NCBI GenBank assembly: GCA_003507475.1
Contig: DNVQ01000044.1
Span: 34,100 to 56,032, forward strand
Direction: 5' to 3'
Source: Candidatus Moraniibacteriota bacterium
GTDB lineage: Bacteria > Patescibacteriota > Minisyncoccia > Moranbacterales > UBA9337
DNA length: 21,933 nucleotides
The translations under genes and the position numbers were made by a program. Under the pieces are notes generated by a model. That model saw only the letters and a list, made by a program, of their open reading frames with translations, was not told the origin of the DNA and did no database searches. Below, piece by piece: positions 8,013 through 15,190 of this stretch (within the stretch, counting starts at the first letter, position 1; every line of letters begins with the position of its first letter).

Positions 8013-9000
8013 TAATTATAATTTTAGCTTTATTAGAATCAGCTTCAATTTCCATAGATCCTCCAATTGGCATGGTAGCTTGTGGAGTAGTGTGCCCAAT
8101 ATCAACATTGGCAATAATTGGAATATCTCTTAACTCTTTTTTTGTTTCTACAATTTTTTTCAACAAATCTATTGTCATAGTAGTTTCTTTTTGAAAACGA
8201 CCGATTAAAATACCCCTAACTCCTTTAAAATCAGACTGATGAATCAACGATTGCAATTGTCTATCAAAAAGAGCTGGGTTTATTTCGGCATCTTCTTCAA
8301 GTATCAATATTGAGTCATCAAGTACCGGCCAATATCCTGTTCCCTGCAATGCATTCAAGCACCTAACGTGTCCACCTACAATACGACCTAGTGCATGTCC
8401 AGGGTTTAACACCTGATATCCATTATTAGTTACAAATTCTCTGTTTTTTTGATCGATATACCAAGGATCATCGCTCCAACTATTAGATGGCAAAAGTGAA
8501 TAAGATGCTTCTTTCATGCAACAATTTGTAAAATTCTCTATAGAATATTCAAAACCCTGTTCCATGCCCCAACTTGAAAAGTGTGGACCTAAATAAATCA
8601 CCATTCCTGTTTTTACGGTAATTGCATTTGCTATGGCTGTAATATCAGAAAATCCACATATTATTTTAGGATTTTTTTTAATTAAATCATAATCAATATA
8701 ATCAAGGAGTTGATTTGAATTGTATCCACCTATCACAGTAAGTATTGCATCTACATTGCCATCACTAAAGGCATCGTGCAAATCCTCAATTCTTGAATTA
8801 ATAGAGGATGAATTAAAATCATCTTTCTCATCGATATGCTTACCAAAAGAGAGCTTAAACCCAAACTTCTCAACTCTTTCAATTGTACTTTTCTTTAAAT
8901 CTTGCGATAGTATTCCCATACTTCTAGCTGGTGCAATAATTCTGATATGAGCCCCTTTAGTTATTTTTCTTGGTTTAATTATGTTTTTTATCTCTGACAT
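8002..9000 (-). CDS. MccF-like S66 family serine peptidase
   Basis: This 332-aa protein follows the S66 (LD-carboxypeptidase/MccF) fold throughout. Nucleophile Ser118 lies in CGFSDIT, Glu235 in ILILEED, and His303 in DIGHTTPQATMPIGG. The segments IGGYNSNQLLDYIDYD (90-104), GRIVGGHVRCLNALQG (205-220) and a Trp-rich loop near 175-181 look closer to microcin C immunity peptidase MccF than to cytosolic LD-carboxypeptidases. MccF cleaves the amide bond between an amino acid and the modified AMP of microcin C-type inhibitors. It sits between two aminoacyl-tRNA-synthetase-like genes, which favours a role on an aminoacyl-nucleotide; peptidoglycan recycling is the alternative. The S66 family is certain, the MccF subtype likely. 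Confidence 0.88.
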   Translation of the reverse strand: MSEIKNIIKPRKITKGAHIRIIAPARSMGILSQDLKKSTIERVEKFGFKLSFGKHIDEKDDFNSSSINSRIEDLHDAFSDGNVDAILTVIGGYNSNQLLDYIDYDLIKKNPKIICGFSDITAIANAITVKTGMVIYLGPHFSSWGMEQGFEYSIENFTNCCMKEASYSLLPSNSWSDDPWYIDQKNREFVTNNGYQVLNPGHALGRIVGGHVRCLNALQGTGYWPVLDDSILILEEDAEINPALFDRQLQSLIHQSDFKGVRGILIGRFQKETTMTIDLLKKIVETKKELRDIPIIANVDIGHTTPQATMPIGGSMEIEADSNKAKIIIIEH

Positions 9001-9043
9001 ATAATTTTATTATAATTATTATATAAAAATTTATTTTTTATAA

Positions 9044-10132
9044 CTATACATCACTACCTTTGTTTAATAAATCTTTTTCAAAAAACTTAATAAATTCAAC
9101 CATTACAGGAGATACAAGCTCATCCACCTCGCCAAACTCTCTTTTTTCAAAATTAGAAATAACTATTGGTAATTCATCTGTTGTAAGATCACATTTTATT
9201 CTAAAATAACTAATCGCTTTAATATATTTTTTCAAAATTCTATTCCTAGCGTTTTGACCAAATGGTCTCAATCCTTCCCTAAATAAAACAGTGCTGGTTA
9301 CTATAGCATCTTCAAGTTTTCTTCTATATTTTTTATCAATTAATTCCAGTCCAACAACAGGTGTACAATCTTGGACATGATCCAATCCGTGCATTTGTTT
9401 TAAAGATGTTGATGGTCCTATTGATATTTCCAAACAAAGCTGAGAGCTTTCATTTTCGATTATAATCAAATTTCCTACATCCGAAAAACCATTCCCGTCA
9501 AAATTGCGTAAAGCAATATTGCAATTTCTTCCCCATACACCATCGATCCCCAATTTATGCCTATAATAACTCAAACTCTTCTTATCAATCTCCAAATTAT
9601 TTTCCTCAAAACGCTTGCGACATATTCCAAGCAAATCTTGATCAGTTGAACTAACCCTAATCAATATATTTTTTTTAGATACACTTAATTTTTTTTCAAA
9701 AAAATCAAAAGCTTCCATACAACCTTCATGAATTCTTTCAGGCCCAGTAATAGCACCCATATTTGGGAAATACGAACCCCAAGCTGGATTAAAATCGTCA
9801 TCTAATAATTTATTTATATTTTTAGTCCTAATACAGTCTTGATGCATAAAAATTCCAGGATTTGGTATCTTTCCTTCAATAAAATAGGGCTTTAAAACAC
9901 TGATGGGCGAACCAACAAATCTCACAGTACTATCTACTCCAGAGCTAATTAACACCGGCTCTTCCTCTCTATATCCTAAAGATCCAAAATGATCTCCAAA
10001 GTCATTAATTATAGTTTCAACGTGTTTTTTTGCATCTTCTGCTGAGAATTTTTCCTTTCCATATACATTATGCGTAGATTCTCTTTCTTCTAAATTTTCT
10101 AATTGATTAAAGCTTATTTTTTCCATATTCAT
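9044..10132 (-). CDS. AlaRS-like catalytic core lacking editing and tRNA domains
   Basis: This 362-aa protein aligns by eye with the AlaRS catalytic domain and with nothing beyond it. The segment MHQDCIRTKNIN (96-107) parallels AlaRS motif 2 (SQxCVRxxxxxND), YFPNMGAITGPERIHEGCMEAFDFF (121-145) parallels FFEMLGNFSFGDYFK...AWEFL, and a late helix near 283-300 resembles the AlaRS DGVxPSNxGRGYVLRR region. AlaRS normally exceeds 850 aa, with tRNA-recognition, editing and C-Ala domains; all are missing. Where motif 3 should read GLER, this protein reads GLEL (261-264), losing the Arg that binds ATP in class II enzymes. It may be a redirected ligase or an inactive paralogue. It leads the second transcription unit; Met3 is an alternative start and no Shine-Dalgarno is seen. 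Confidence 0.72.
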   Translation of the reverse strand: MNMEKISFNQLENLEERESTHNVYGKEKFSAEDAKKHVETIINDFGDHFGSLGYREEEPVLISSGVDSTVRFVGSPISVLKPYFIEGKIPNPGIFMHQDCIRTKNINKLLDDDFNPAWGSYFPNMGAITGPERIHEGCMEAFDFFEKKLSVSKKNILIRVSSTDQDLLGICRKRFEENNLEIDKKSLSYYRHKLGIDGVWGRNCNIALRNFDGNGFSDVGNLIIIENESSQLCLEISIGPSTSLKQMHGLDHVQDCTPVVGLELIDKKYRRKLEDAIVTSTVLFREGLRPFGQNARNRILKKYIKAISYFRIKCDLTTDELPIVISNFEKREFGEVDELVSPVMVEFIKFFEKDLLNKGSDV

Positions 10133-10179
10133 TATTAAAAAATACTTTGCTATCTAAAACAAGAAACTTGCTTAACTAA

Positions 10180-10208
10180 ACCATATAACCATCTCTTGTT
10201 TATGTCAA
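10180..10208 (-). promoter_or_regulatory. Promoter of the aaRS-like/MccF-like unit with inverted repeats
   Basis: Minus strand: TTGACA (10203-10208), 17 bp, TATGGT (10180-10185). The -10 is enclosed by AACAAGA ... TCTTGTT arms (about 10157-10201), and a small CAAG-AAA-CTTG palindrome lies just downstream (10160-10170). These symmetric elements could bind a regulator. The leader to the ATG at 10132 is about 40 nt. Confidence 0.6.
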
Positions 10209-10221
10209 ATAAAGCGACTCA

Positions 10222-10246
10222 AAAACTATAAAAAAATTATAGTTTT
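10222..10246 (-). terminator. AT-rich hairpin after the beta-helix gene
   Basis: A 9-bp perfect stem (AAAACTATA, 10222-10230 with 10238-10246) with a 7-nt loop lies 9 bp past the beta-helix stop and just upstream of the next promoter. The stem is AT-only and T-rich at its end, so it may be a weak terminator separating the two units. Confidence 0.45.
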
Positions 10247-10254
10247 ACATAATC

Positions 10255-10719
10255 TTATTTATTGATCACATTATTACTGTTAAATATATCCACATTAGAG
10301 TTACTTCGGAAAGAAAAATTTAACCAAAATTTATTTCTCAAAAGAGTCACGTTTTCGCAATAGCTGACAGATATTCCTCCACCATCTCTCCTGGCAAAAT
10401 TTAAAACAAAAATACAATTTTCAATCACAACGCCTGAGCATTTTTCTAAATACATACCACCGCCCCACTTTGCAAAATTTAGGAAAAAAATGCAATCCTT
10501 AACTATCACATTTTTACAATTATTAAAATAAATTCCTCCCCCATCTTTTACCAGCCCATTCATAATAAAAATTTCATTATTTATTATTTTATTTTTCTTG
10601 TTAACAATAAATAACCCTCCTCCTCTTTTTTCATTGTTAAAATTATTTTTTCCTTTTACTATCTCATTACTTTTCCAATATGAGTAAACCCCTCTACTAA
10701 AGAAAAATATTTTTTTCAT
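10255..10719 (-). CDS. Short right-handed beta-helix repeat protein
   Basis: This 154-aa protein is built of four 26-27 residue repeats, each starting GGG (GGGLFIVN, GGGIYFNN, GGGMYLEK, GGGISVSY) and continuing with an NxxxxxNxIFxLN pattern. The spacing is that of one turn of a parallel beta-helix, as in pectate-lyase-like and polymorphic outer membrane repeat proteins. There is no clear signal peptide (MKKIFFFSRGVYSYW is short and broken by charge) and no catalytic site I can name. It starts 9 bp after the SDR gene and ends the first unit. Beta-helix proteins often act on or bind polysaccharides, but at four turns this may be a structural or binding piece. Function unknown. Confidence 0.75.
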   Translation of the reverse strand: MKKIFFFSRGVYSYWKSNEIVKGKNNFNNEKRGGGLFIVNKKNKIINNEIFIMNGLVKDGGGIYFNNCKNVIVKDCIFFLNFAKWGGGMYLEKCSGVVIENCIFVLNFARRDGGGISVSYCENVTLLRNKFWLNFSFRSNSNVDIFNSNNVINK

Positions 10720-10728
10720 TTTGTTGTA

Positions 10729-11406
10729 TTAATGCATTATTAATAGATCTTCTAGCGGATTATTCCTTTCTAAATTTTTAACAATTTTTTCAGCCACATA
10801 ATGGGGTGCCATAAAATCATCATATTTTTTCGGTCTTTTCTTATCAAAAAGATTAGTTTTTATACCCCTAGTGTACACTGCCACAATATTTATATTATCT
10901 TTGCAGACTTCTAATCTCAATGACTTAGTAAAGCCAGAGGCGGCGAATTTACTCGCACAATATCCAGAAGAACCAGCACTGCCATCCAAAGCGCTACTAG
11001 AAATAATATTAACTATAACTCCACTCTTTTGATTACGCATTCCAATCAATGCATGTTTTGATCCGTATATCGTTCCAAATAAATTAGTTTCTATCATCTC
11101 GTGTATCTTTTTCATATTCATCTTTTCAATTGGGGCATGCGGCGTCCAAATTCCAGCGTTATTTATCCACACATCGACACATCCAAATCTTTTAATTGCC
11201 GTCTTAACTATTTTTTTTACATCATTTTCTATTGTCACATCTGCTTTGATATATAACGGATTACTTTTTTCAATAAAAACATCACTGTCGAGTGAACGAG
11301 AGACAACAATGACTTTACTTTTTTTTGCAATGAATAATTTAGCCAAAGCTAAGCCAAGACCCTTTGTTCCTCCAGTAATAACCACCACCCTATTCTCCAG
11401 TCTCAT
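10729..11406 (-). CDS. Short-chain dehydrogenase/reductase (SDR)
   Basis: This 225-aa classical SDR has the dinucleotide-binding TGGTKGLG (11-18), NNAG (82-85), a catalytic Ser in IISSSALDG (135-142) and Tyr149-x3-Lys153 (YCASK). VSRS at 35-38 after the second strand suggests NADP(H) preference. It would oxidise or reduce a hydroxyl/carbonyl on a small substrate in the cytoplasm. The ATG lies 1 bp after the methyltransferase stop, so the genes are coupled. Context suggests a tailoring enzyme of the cluster product; the substrate cannot be read from the sequence. Confidence 0.92.
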   Translation of the reverse strand: MRLENRVVVITGGTKGLGLALAKLFIAKKSKVIVVSRSLDSDVFIEKSNPLYIKADVTIENDVKKIVKTAIKRFGCVDVWINNAGIWTPHAPIEKMNMKKIHEMIETNLFGTIYGSKHALIGMRNQKSGVIVNIISSSALDGSAGSSGYCASKFAASGFTKSLRLEVCKDNINIVAVYTRGIKTNLFDKKRPKKYDDFMAPHYVAEKIVKNLERNNPLEDLLIMH

Positions 11407-11407
11407 G

Positions 11408-12187
11408 CTATTTAAATTTACAAATTATTAGTTTTAAGAATCTATTTCTTTTAAAAATATAATTAACAAATATTCCAAAAGTTTTTAAAATAAAAGAAGG
11501 AGTTTCCATAATTAAAGGATTGCCAAATTTTTCTACTTTAACGTAATCCACCTCTCTATTTAATTTTTTAGCTGTTATTCTGATTATTTTTTCTATATCA
11601 ACTTCACTGTAAAATTTCTCGGTATCTAGCCTGTATCCGGGTATAAATTTTATCTTTTTCAATAACCAAGCCTTAATTATTGGACCCGAATAAAAATTTG
11701 GAATTCCCACTACAACCATTCCAGAATTACTACACACCCTAATCATTTCTTTCATTATCAATTCAATATTATTCTTACCATAATGCTCAATAACTCCGAT
11801 ATTCCAAACAAAATTAAATGCCTTATCTTGAAAGGGCATCGAAAATATATTTCCATTTACGCACTTGACATTCTCAGCATTGAATAAATTAACTAATTTT
11901 TTTGCATATTTTAACGCATTTGAAGAAATATCTAAAAGAGTTTTTTGAATATTACCTTTTAACAAAATCGTAGCTTTACCCGAACCACTTCCTGCCTCTA
12001 AAACATTTTTATAATCGTTAAGATTCACTAAATTATTCACATAATTTGTCAAATTCTTATAATAGTCTCTCCACCAATATGATGAAAATTCTTCATCATT
12101 AGTTTTTAGCTCAATACCAAATATTTCGTCCCAACTCTCTTTTTCATGCATAAATAATTTCTCTAAACTTTCATCCATATAGTACAT
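11408..12187 (-). CDS. Class I SAM-dependent methyltransferase
   Basis: This 259-aa protein has motif I NVLEAGSGSGKATILL (61-76), a following acidic strand around KTLLDIS, and a central FNVWNIGVIEHYG segment typical of Methyltransf_11-like enzymes, where a His/Gly-rich post-motif loop marks small-molecule methyltransferases. The C-terminus is basic and Lys/Phe-rich. It lies 15 bp after the HAD gene and 1 bp before the SDR gene. It probably methylates O or N of the cluster product. Met4 is an alternative start; no Shine-Dalgarno is visible. Confidence 0.88.
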   Translation of the reverse strand: MYYMDESLEKLFMHEKESWDEIFGIELKTNDEEFSSYWWRDYYKNLTNYVNNLVNLNDYKNVLEAGSGSGKATILLKGNIQKTLLDISSNALKYAKKLVNLFNAENVKCVNGNIFSMPFQDKAFNFVWNIGVIEHYGKNNIELIMKEMIRVCSNSGMVVVGIPNFYSGPIIKAWLLKKIKFIPGYRLDTEKFYSEVDIEKIIRITAKKLNREVDYVKVEKFGNPLIMETPSFILKTFGIFVNYIFKRNRFLKLIICKFK

Positions 12188-12202
12188 ACAATACCATAAG
12201 TA

Positions 12203-12796
12203 TTATAAAATATTTAATAATTTCAATTCTTCAATTAATTTTTTTGATGTGTGAAATCGTATAGCTTTAATTCCTAGTTTACTTGCCATAAAGACATTTT
12301 CCTCATTATCATCTATGAATAAACAATTGTCCGCTTTCACGCCCAATCTTGTAAGCATTAATTTAAATATTTTCGGATTCGGTTTTTTTAACCCGACCTC
12401 GTAAGAGTATAAATTTACCTCGAACAAACTTTCATATCTAAACTTATCCTCACAGTATTCAATCCACTCACGAGCATGATTAGATAATAGCCCAAGTTTG
12501 TAATTTAATCTTAGAAGATTAATCAAATTGCGCATACCCTCAATTTCTTTAAAATTATCTCTAGTAATAGTATTCAACATATCCGCATCCACATTAACAT
12601 TGCTCATCATCATAATCTTATTCCAAAAATCTGTTTCAGTAAGTTTTCCTTCCATAAGTTCATTAAAAGTATCGCCATATAAAATATTGGATAATCTCCC
12701 CTTATCCATTTTAAGCATAGACGAAATTTTTTCATCAGTTCCCTTTAGCCCTGTTAATAAAACTTCTGATAAATCAAAAATAATAGTATTTATCAT
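12203..12796 (-). CDS. HAD-superfamily hydrolase (YihX/epoxide-hydrolase-N type)
   Basis: This 197-aa HAD phosphatase-like enzyme has motif I FDLSEVL with nucleophile Asp8. The usual second Asp is replaced by Ser10, as in the variant subgroup including YihX (DLGNV). Motif II is LLSNHAREW (Ser105), motif III Lys137 in GLKKPNPKIF, and motif IV the acidic pair Asp162-Asp163 in LFIDDNEEN. It has the typical helical cap after motif I. It would remove phosphate from a small phosphorylated metabolite. It is first in its unit, with a promoter at 12841-12869. A dephosphorylation step in synthesis of a sugar- or nucleotide-derived product would fit. Confidence 0.88.
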   Translation of the reverse strand: MINTIIFDLSEVLLTGLKGTDEKISSMLKMDKGRLSNILYGDTFNELMEGKLTETDFWNKIMMMSNVNVDADMLNTITRDNFKEIEGMRNLINLLRLNYKLGLLSNHAREWIEYCEDKFRYESLFEVNLYSYEVGLKKPNPKIFKLMLTRLGVKADNCLFIDDNEENVFMASKLGIKAIRFHTSKKLIEELKLLNIL

Positions 12797-12840
12797 AATT
12801 CAATAAATATAGCTTATGTTTATATTTTCTAATTGTTATA

Positions 12841-12869
12841 ATCATATCCATAAACATAAATTTAAGCAA
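12841..12869 (-). promoter_or_regulatory. Promoter of the HAD/methyltransferase/SDR/beta-helix unit
   Basis: Minus strand: TTGCTT (12864-12869), 17 bp, TATGAT (12841-12846), about 45 bp ahead of the HAD start. It begins directly after the terminator of the 54-aa gene. Confidence 0.55.
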
Positions 12870-12880
12870 TATCAGACAAT

Positions 12881-12920
12881 AAAAAAGCCGGAAAATTTTA
12901 ATTTCAATAAATTTTCCGAC
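12881..12920 (-). terminator. Rho-independent terminator of the 54-aa membrane protein gene
   Basis: A 12-bp stem (12887-12898 with 12909-12920, one G-T wobble) and a 10-nt loop are followed on the minus strand by six T. It lies 30 bp past the stop of the small gene. Confidence 0.85.
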
Positions 12921-12949
12921 TACAATTAAGAAGACTCTTGACGCATCTG

Positions 12950-13114
12950 TTAATTCTTTTTGGATTTTTTAATAGTAAAATAAAGAGCTACTCCCACGAA
13001 TATCAGCGCACCCAGTCCCACTGATAGCATAAATGGCAAAGCTTCATAGAAAGCTTGTGGATCTTTTGCTATGATGTCACCCGTAATTCTTACCATTCTG
13101 TCAGTTGCGTCCAT
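12950..13114 (-). CDS. Small 54-aa single-pass membrane protein
   Basis: An ATG at 13114 is preceded by AAAGGAGG at good spacing and followed by 54 codons to TAA. The protein starts MDATDRMVRITGDII. It has one hydrophobic segment near residues 28-48 (PFMLSVGLGALIFVGVALYF) and ends in a basic IKKSKKN tail. By the positive-inside rule the C-terminus is cytoplasmic. Its promoter (13176-13205) and terminator (12881-12920) bracket it exactly, making a monocistronic unit, which supports a real gene. The family is unknown; size and layout resemble small regulatory membrane proteins, but also the holin-like and hypothetical classes. Its promoter shares 39 identical bases with that of the SET/kinase operon, so both may be expressed under the same conditions. 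Confidence 0.8.
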   Translation of the reverse strand: MDATDRMVRITGDIIAKDPQAFYEALPFMLSVGLGALIFVGVALYFTIKKSKKN

Positions 13115-13175
13115 AACAAATCCTCCTTTATTAGAATTGATCTAATCCAAAAAAGTTAAATTTTCCATTTCTAAA

Positions 13176-13205
13176 ATTATACCACACTATGGAAATAAAA
13201 AACAA
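13176..13205 (-). promoter_or_regulatory. Extended -10 promoter of the 54-aa gene, second copy of the 39-bp repeat
   Basis: Minus strand: TTGTTT (13200-13205), 18 bp, TGG-TATAAT (-10 at 13176-13181). Bases 13150-13188 repeat 5804-5842 without a mismatch. Confidence 0.75.
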
Positions 13206-13371
13206 GAAAAAACATGGAGAAGGTGAAAAATATCACGTCGCTATTTTAAATTTCTGAAATGAAATGTCATTAAAGGTGGGTGAATAAAGTAAAGTCAATC
13301 CGAATATTTCTGTTAAAAAAGCGCAAATGAGTCAATATGTATATAGCATCAAATCTTCTAAAAATTTCATT
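13206..13371. other. Spacer without recognised features
   Basis: About 165 bp between the 54-aa gene promoter and the RiPP operon terminator. I see no ORF with a ribosome site, no hairpin and no convincing promoter. Confidence 0.5.
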
Positions 13372-13403
13372 AAAAAAATGGGAGTGTCATTTAGACCACC
13401 CCC
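13372..13403 (-). terminator. Rho-independent terminator of the RiPP operon
   Basis: GC-rich stem GGGGGTGGTC / GACACTCCC (13394-13403 with 13380-13388, one bulge) with a 5-nt loop, followed on the minus strand by a seven-T run. It lies 50 bp past the methyltransferase stop. Confidence 0.8.
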
Positions 13404-13452
13404 ATCACATTTTTCTTGATATACCACCATCTCCTCTTTTTAACATAATCAA

Positions 13453-14055
13453 TTAAGTCCCCATTTGATAATTTTCAAAGAATGAATCACCCACTGTCTC
13501 ATAATCCATTCTTCTAAAATTAAATGTTTCTAGGCACTCATCAAGACTGTTTTTAGAAAATAACCTCAACCTCTTATTCTCCAAAACACCTTTGTGTATA
13601 ATTCCAAGGAAGGACTTTTCTCCCGCCCCAGAAAAATTATACGTCCTATTTTCTGCAATAATCAAATTTCCGCCATACGCAATAATTCTTGCGATTTCTT
13701 CCAAAACTCTGGCAAACACTAAATCGTCAGATATTTCCTGAATCGTCCACAGGAGAAGAGCAACATTAAAACTGGCATCTCTGAATGGTAGATGTTTTGC
13801 ATCCGACAAAACAAGCTTTCCTTTTTGGGATTTATTTGCCAATATTAAACGGTCATAATCAATATCGATGCCAAACACATTGCAATTTCGCATGGTAACG
13901 ACCTTCATCCAATGACCGCTTCCACAACCAATCTCCAATATTCTAGACGTCTTAGATATATGTTTTAATATAAAAGACTCTAGGGTTTCGTTCTCCTGTT
14001 TGGCAGTTTGATTCGGAAATTTATAAAACAACGCTTCATAATCTTCTGCATGCAT
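13453..14055 (-). CDS. SAM-dependent methyltransferase of the RiPP operon
   Basis: This 200-aa class I methyltransferase has motif I RILEIGCGSGHWM (38-50), an acidic GIDID at 62-66 for the ribose of SAM, and DAKHLPFRDASFNVALLLWTIQE (85-107), typical of UbiE-like Methyltransf_11 enzymes. A strong AGGAGGG sits 6 bp before the ATG. It is the last gene of the operon, 43 bp after the winged-helix gene. It may methylate the modified peptide (N- or C-terminus or a side chain) or a cleaved fragment. It is only distantly like the methyltransferase at 11408. Confidence 0.88.
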   Translation of the reverse strand: MHAEDYEALFYKFPNQTAKQENETLESFILKHISKTSRILEIGCGSGHWMKVVTMRNCNVFGIDIDYDRLILANKSQKGKLVLSDAKHLPFRDASFNVALLLWTIQEISDDLVFARVLEEIARIIAYGGNLIIAENRTYNFSGAGEKSFLGIIHKGVLENKRLRLFSKNSLDECLETFNFRRMDYETVGDSFFENYQMGT

Positions 14056-14098
14056 TTTTATCCCTCCTCACTAAAAAGTATTTTTTGACTCCGAAAAT

Positions 14099-15190
14099 CT
14101 AGAAAAGATAACCCTGTTTAGATATCACACCGATTATCGACTGCGCGATTTCTTCCCTTGTTCCGCTCATCATCAGAGATGGTAATGATTTTTCCTCGCT
14201 CATCCCGCTTCCTTCCGACTCAAAATCACTTGCCACACAAAGAGATAATTCGTAATTATCCTCGCCTCTCTTAATTGCCCAAAATTCATTTATCGGACCT
14301 TTCTTTTTTCTCTCCCAAATCAGATAGCCAAATGCCGTTAGCCTGAACTTTGCCTCACATATCTCAGGACTAATCCATAATGGACGAATAACACCGTGCT
14401 TGTGAAATAATTCGAACTTTTTCTCATCATTTCCTAGCAACGACAACATTTCATCATACGAAACATCTTTGCCACCACCCCACTCGGGTGGTCGCACTAG
14501 CCTATCAACGATCTCATCATACATCACCCAGTCTTCATTGGAAAAAGAGACTTCAAAACGCTGAGGGAAGACAAACCATGAATATTTCCCTCCCACAGAA
14601 GCCCAAAATCGACCCTCGTTCTCTACTAACCGAATGCACTCATCTAAAGTAGTATTGCGAGTTATTGTCTGCGATTCCAAAGCATTCAGAAAATCTAAAC
14701 AAAACATATGCAACTCATTCGCAGACAGGCATCTTTTAAAATCCCTGCACCCGCCCGACCTCAGATTATGCCTCTTGATGACAGCATAAATCTCTTCTGG
14801 GAAAAAGGTGGTTTCCTGTAAAATCACATTAAAGTGATTTTGTTTTTTTGCCGCTCTAATCAATAGAGCCATTTGGGAGCGCTGAACATGCACGGATCTG
14901 AGCATTTCTTTCAAGAATGAAAGACCCGTTTCAGTAAACGCAATTAATCGCCCACAGTCATCATATCTATCTTGACACTCAAATCCATAGCAAAAACGAT
15001 CTAGCTCTCCTTCTACTTGCTTACGGCTAAAACCACTCTTTATGACACCTTGGACGGCCTCCTCAAACAAAACAAATCTGTTATTAGACGACCGATTCAA
15101 TTCCAAAATAGCCCGATAACAAGTTAGTGTTAACACGCTAAATTGCATGTGTCCTATGTGTTCGTAATAAAACATACTATTATTATTCAC
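14099..15190 (-). CDS. RiPP-operon protein with two winged-helix-like segments
   Basis: I do not recognise this 363-aa protein. The start chosen is GTG at 15190: AGGAGG stands 8 bp upstream, and the ATG 60 bp further upstream would run deep inside the maturase gene without a ribosome site. The GTG overlaps the maturase stop by 8 bp, so the two are coupled. Two segments end in the pattern of a winged helix, LIAFTETGLSFLKEM (82-96) and FRLTAFGYLIWERK (282-295), suggesting two tandem winged-helix units of about 80 residues. No membrane segment is present; seven or more Cys are scattered. RiPP recognition elements also have a winged-helix fold, so it may bind the precursor or act as a partner or regulator. 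Function unknown. Confidence 0.8.
   Translation of the reverse strand: MNNNSMFYYEHIGHMQFSVLTLTCYRAILELNRSSNNRFVLFEEAVQGVIKSGFSRKQVEGELDRFCYGFECQDRYDDCGRLIAFTETGLSFLKEMLRSVHVQRSQMALLIRAAKKQNHFNVILQETTFFPEEIYAVIKRHNLRSGGCRDFKRCLSANELHMFCLDFLNALESQTITRNTTLDECIRLVENEGRFWASVGGKYSWFVFPQRFEVSFSNEDWVMYDEIVDRLVRPPEWGGGKDVSYDEMLSLLGNDEKKFELFHKHGVIRPLWISPEICEAKFRLTAFGYLIWERKKKGPINEFWAIKRGEDNYELSLCVASDFESEGSGMSEEKSLPSLMMSGTREEIAQSIIGVISKQGYLF

Noticed and set aside
12528..12806. Plus-strand ORF of 92 codons
   Set aside because: It is antisense to the HAD gene, whose catalytic motifs account for the region; no promoter or ribosome site is seen on the plus strand.
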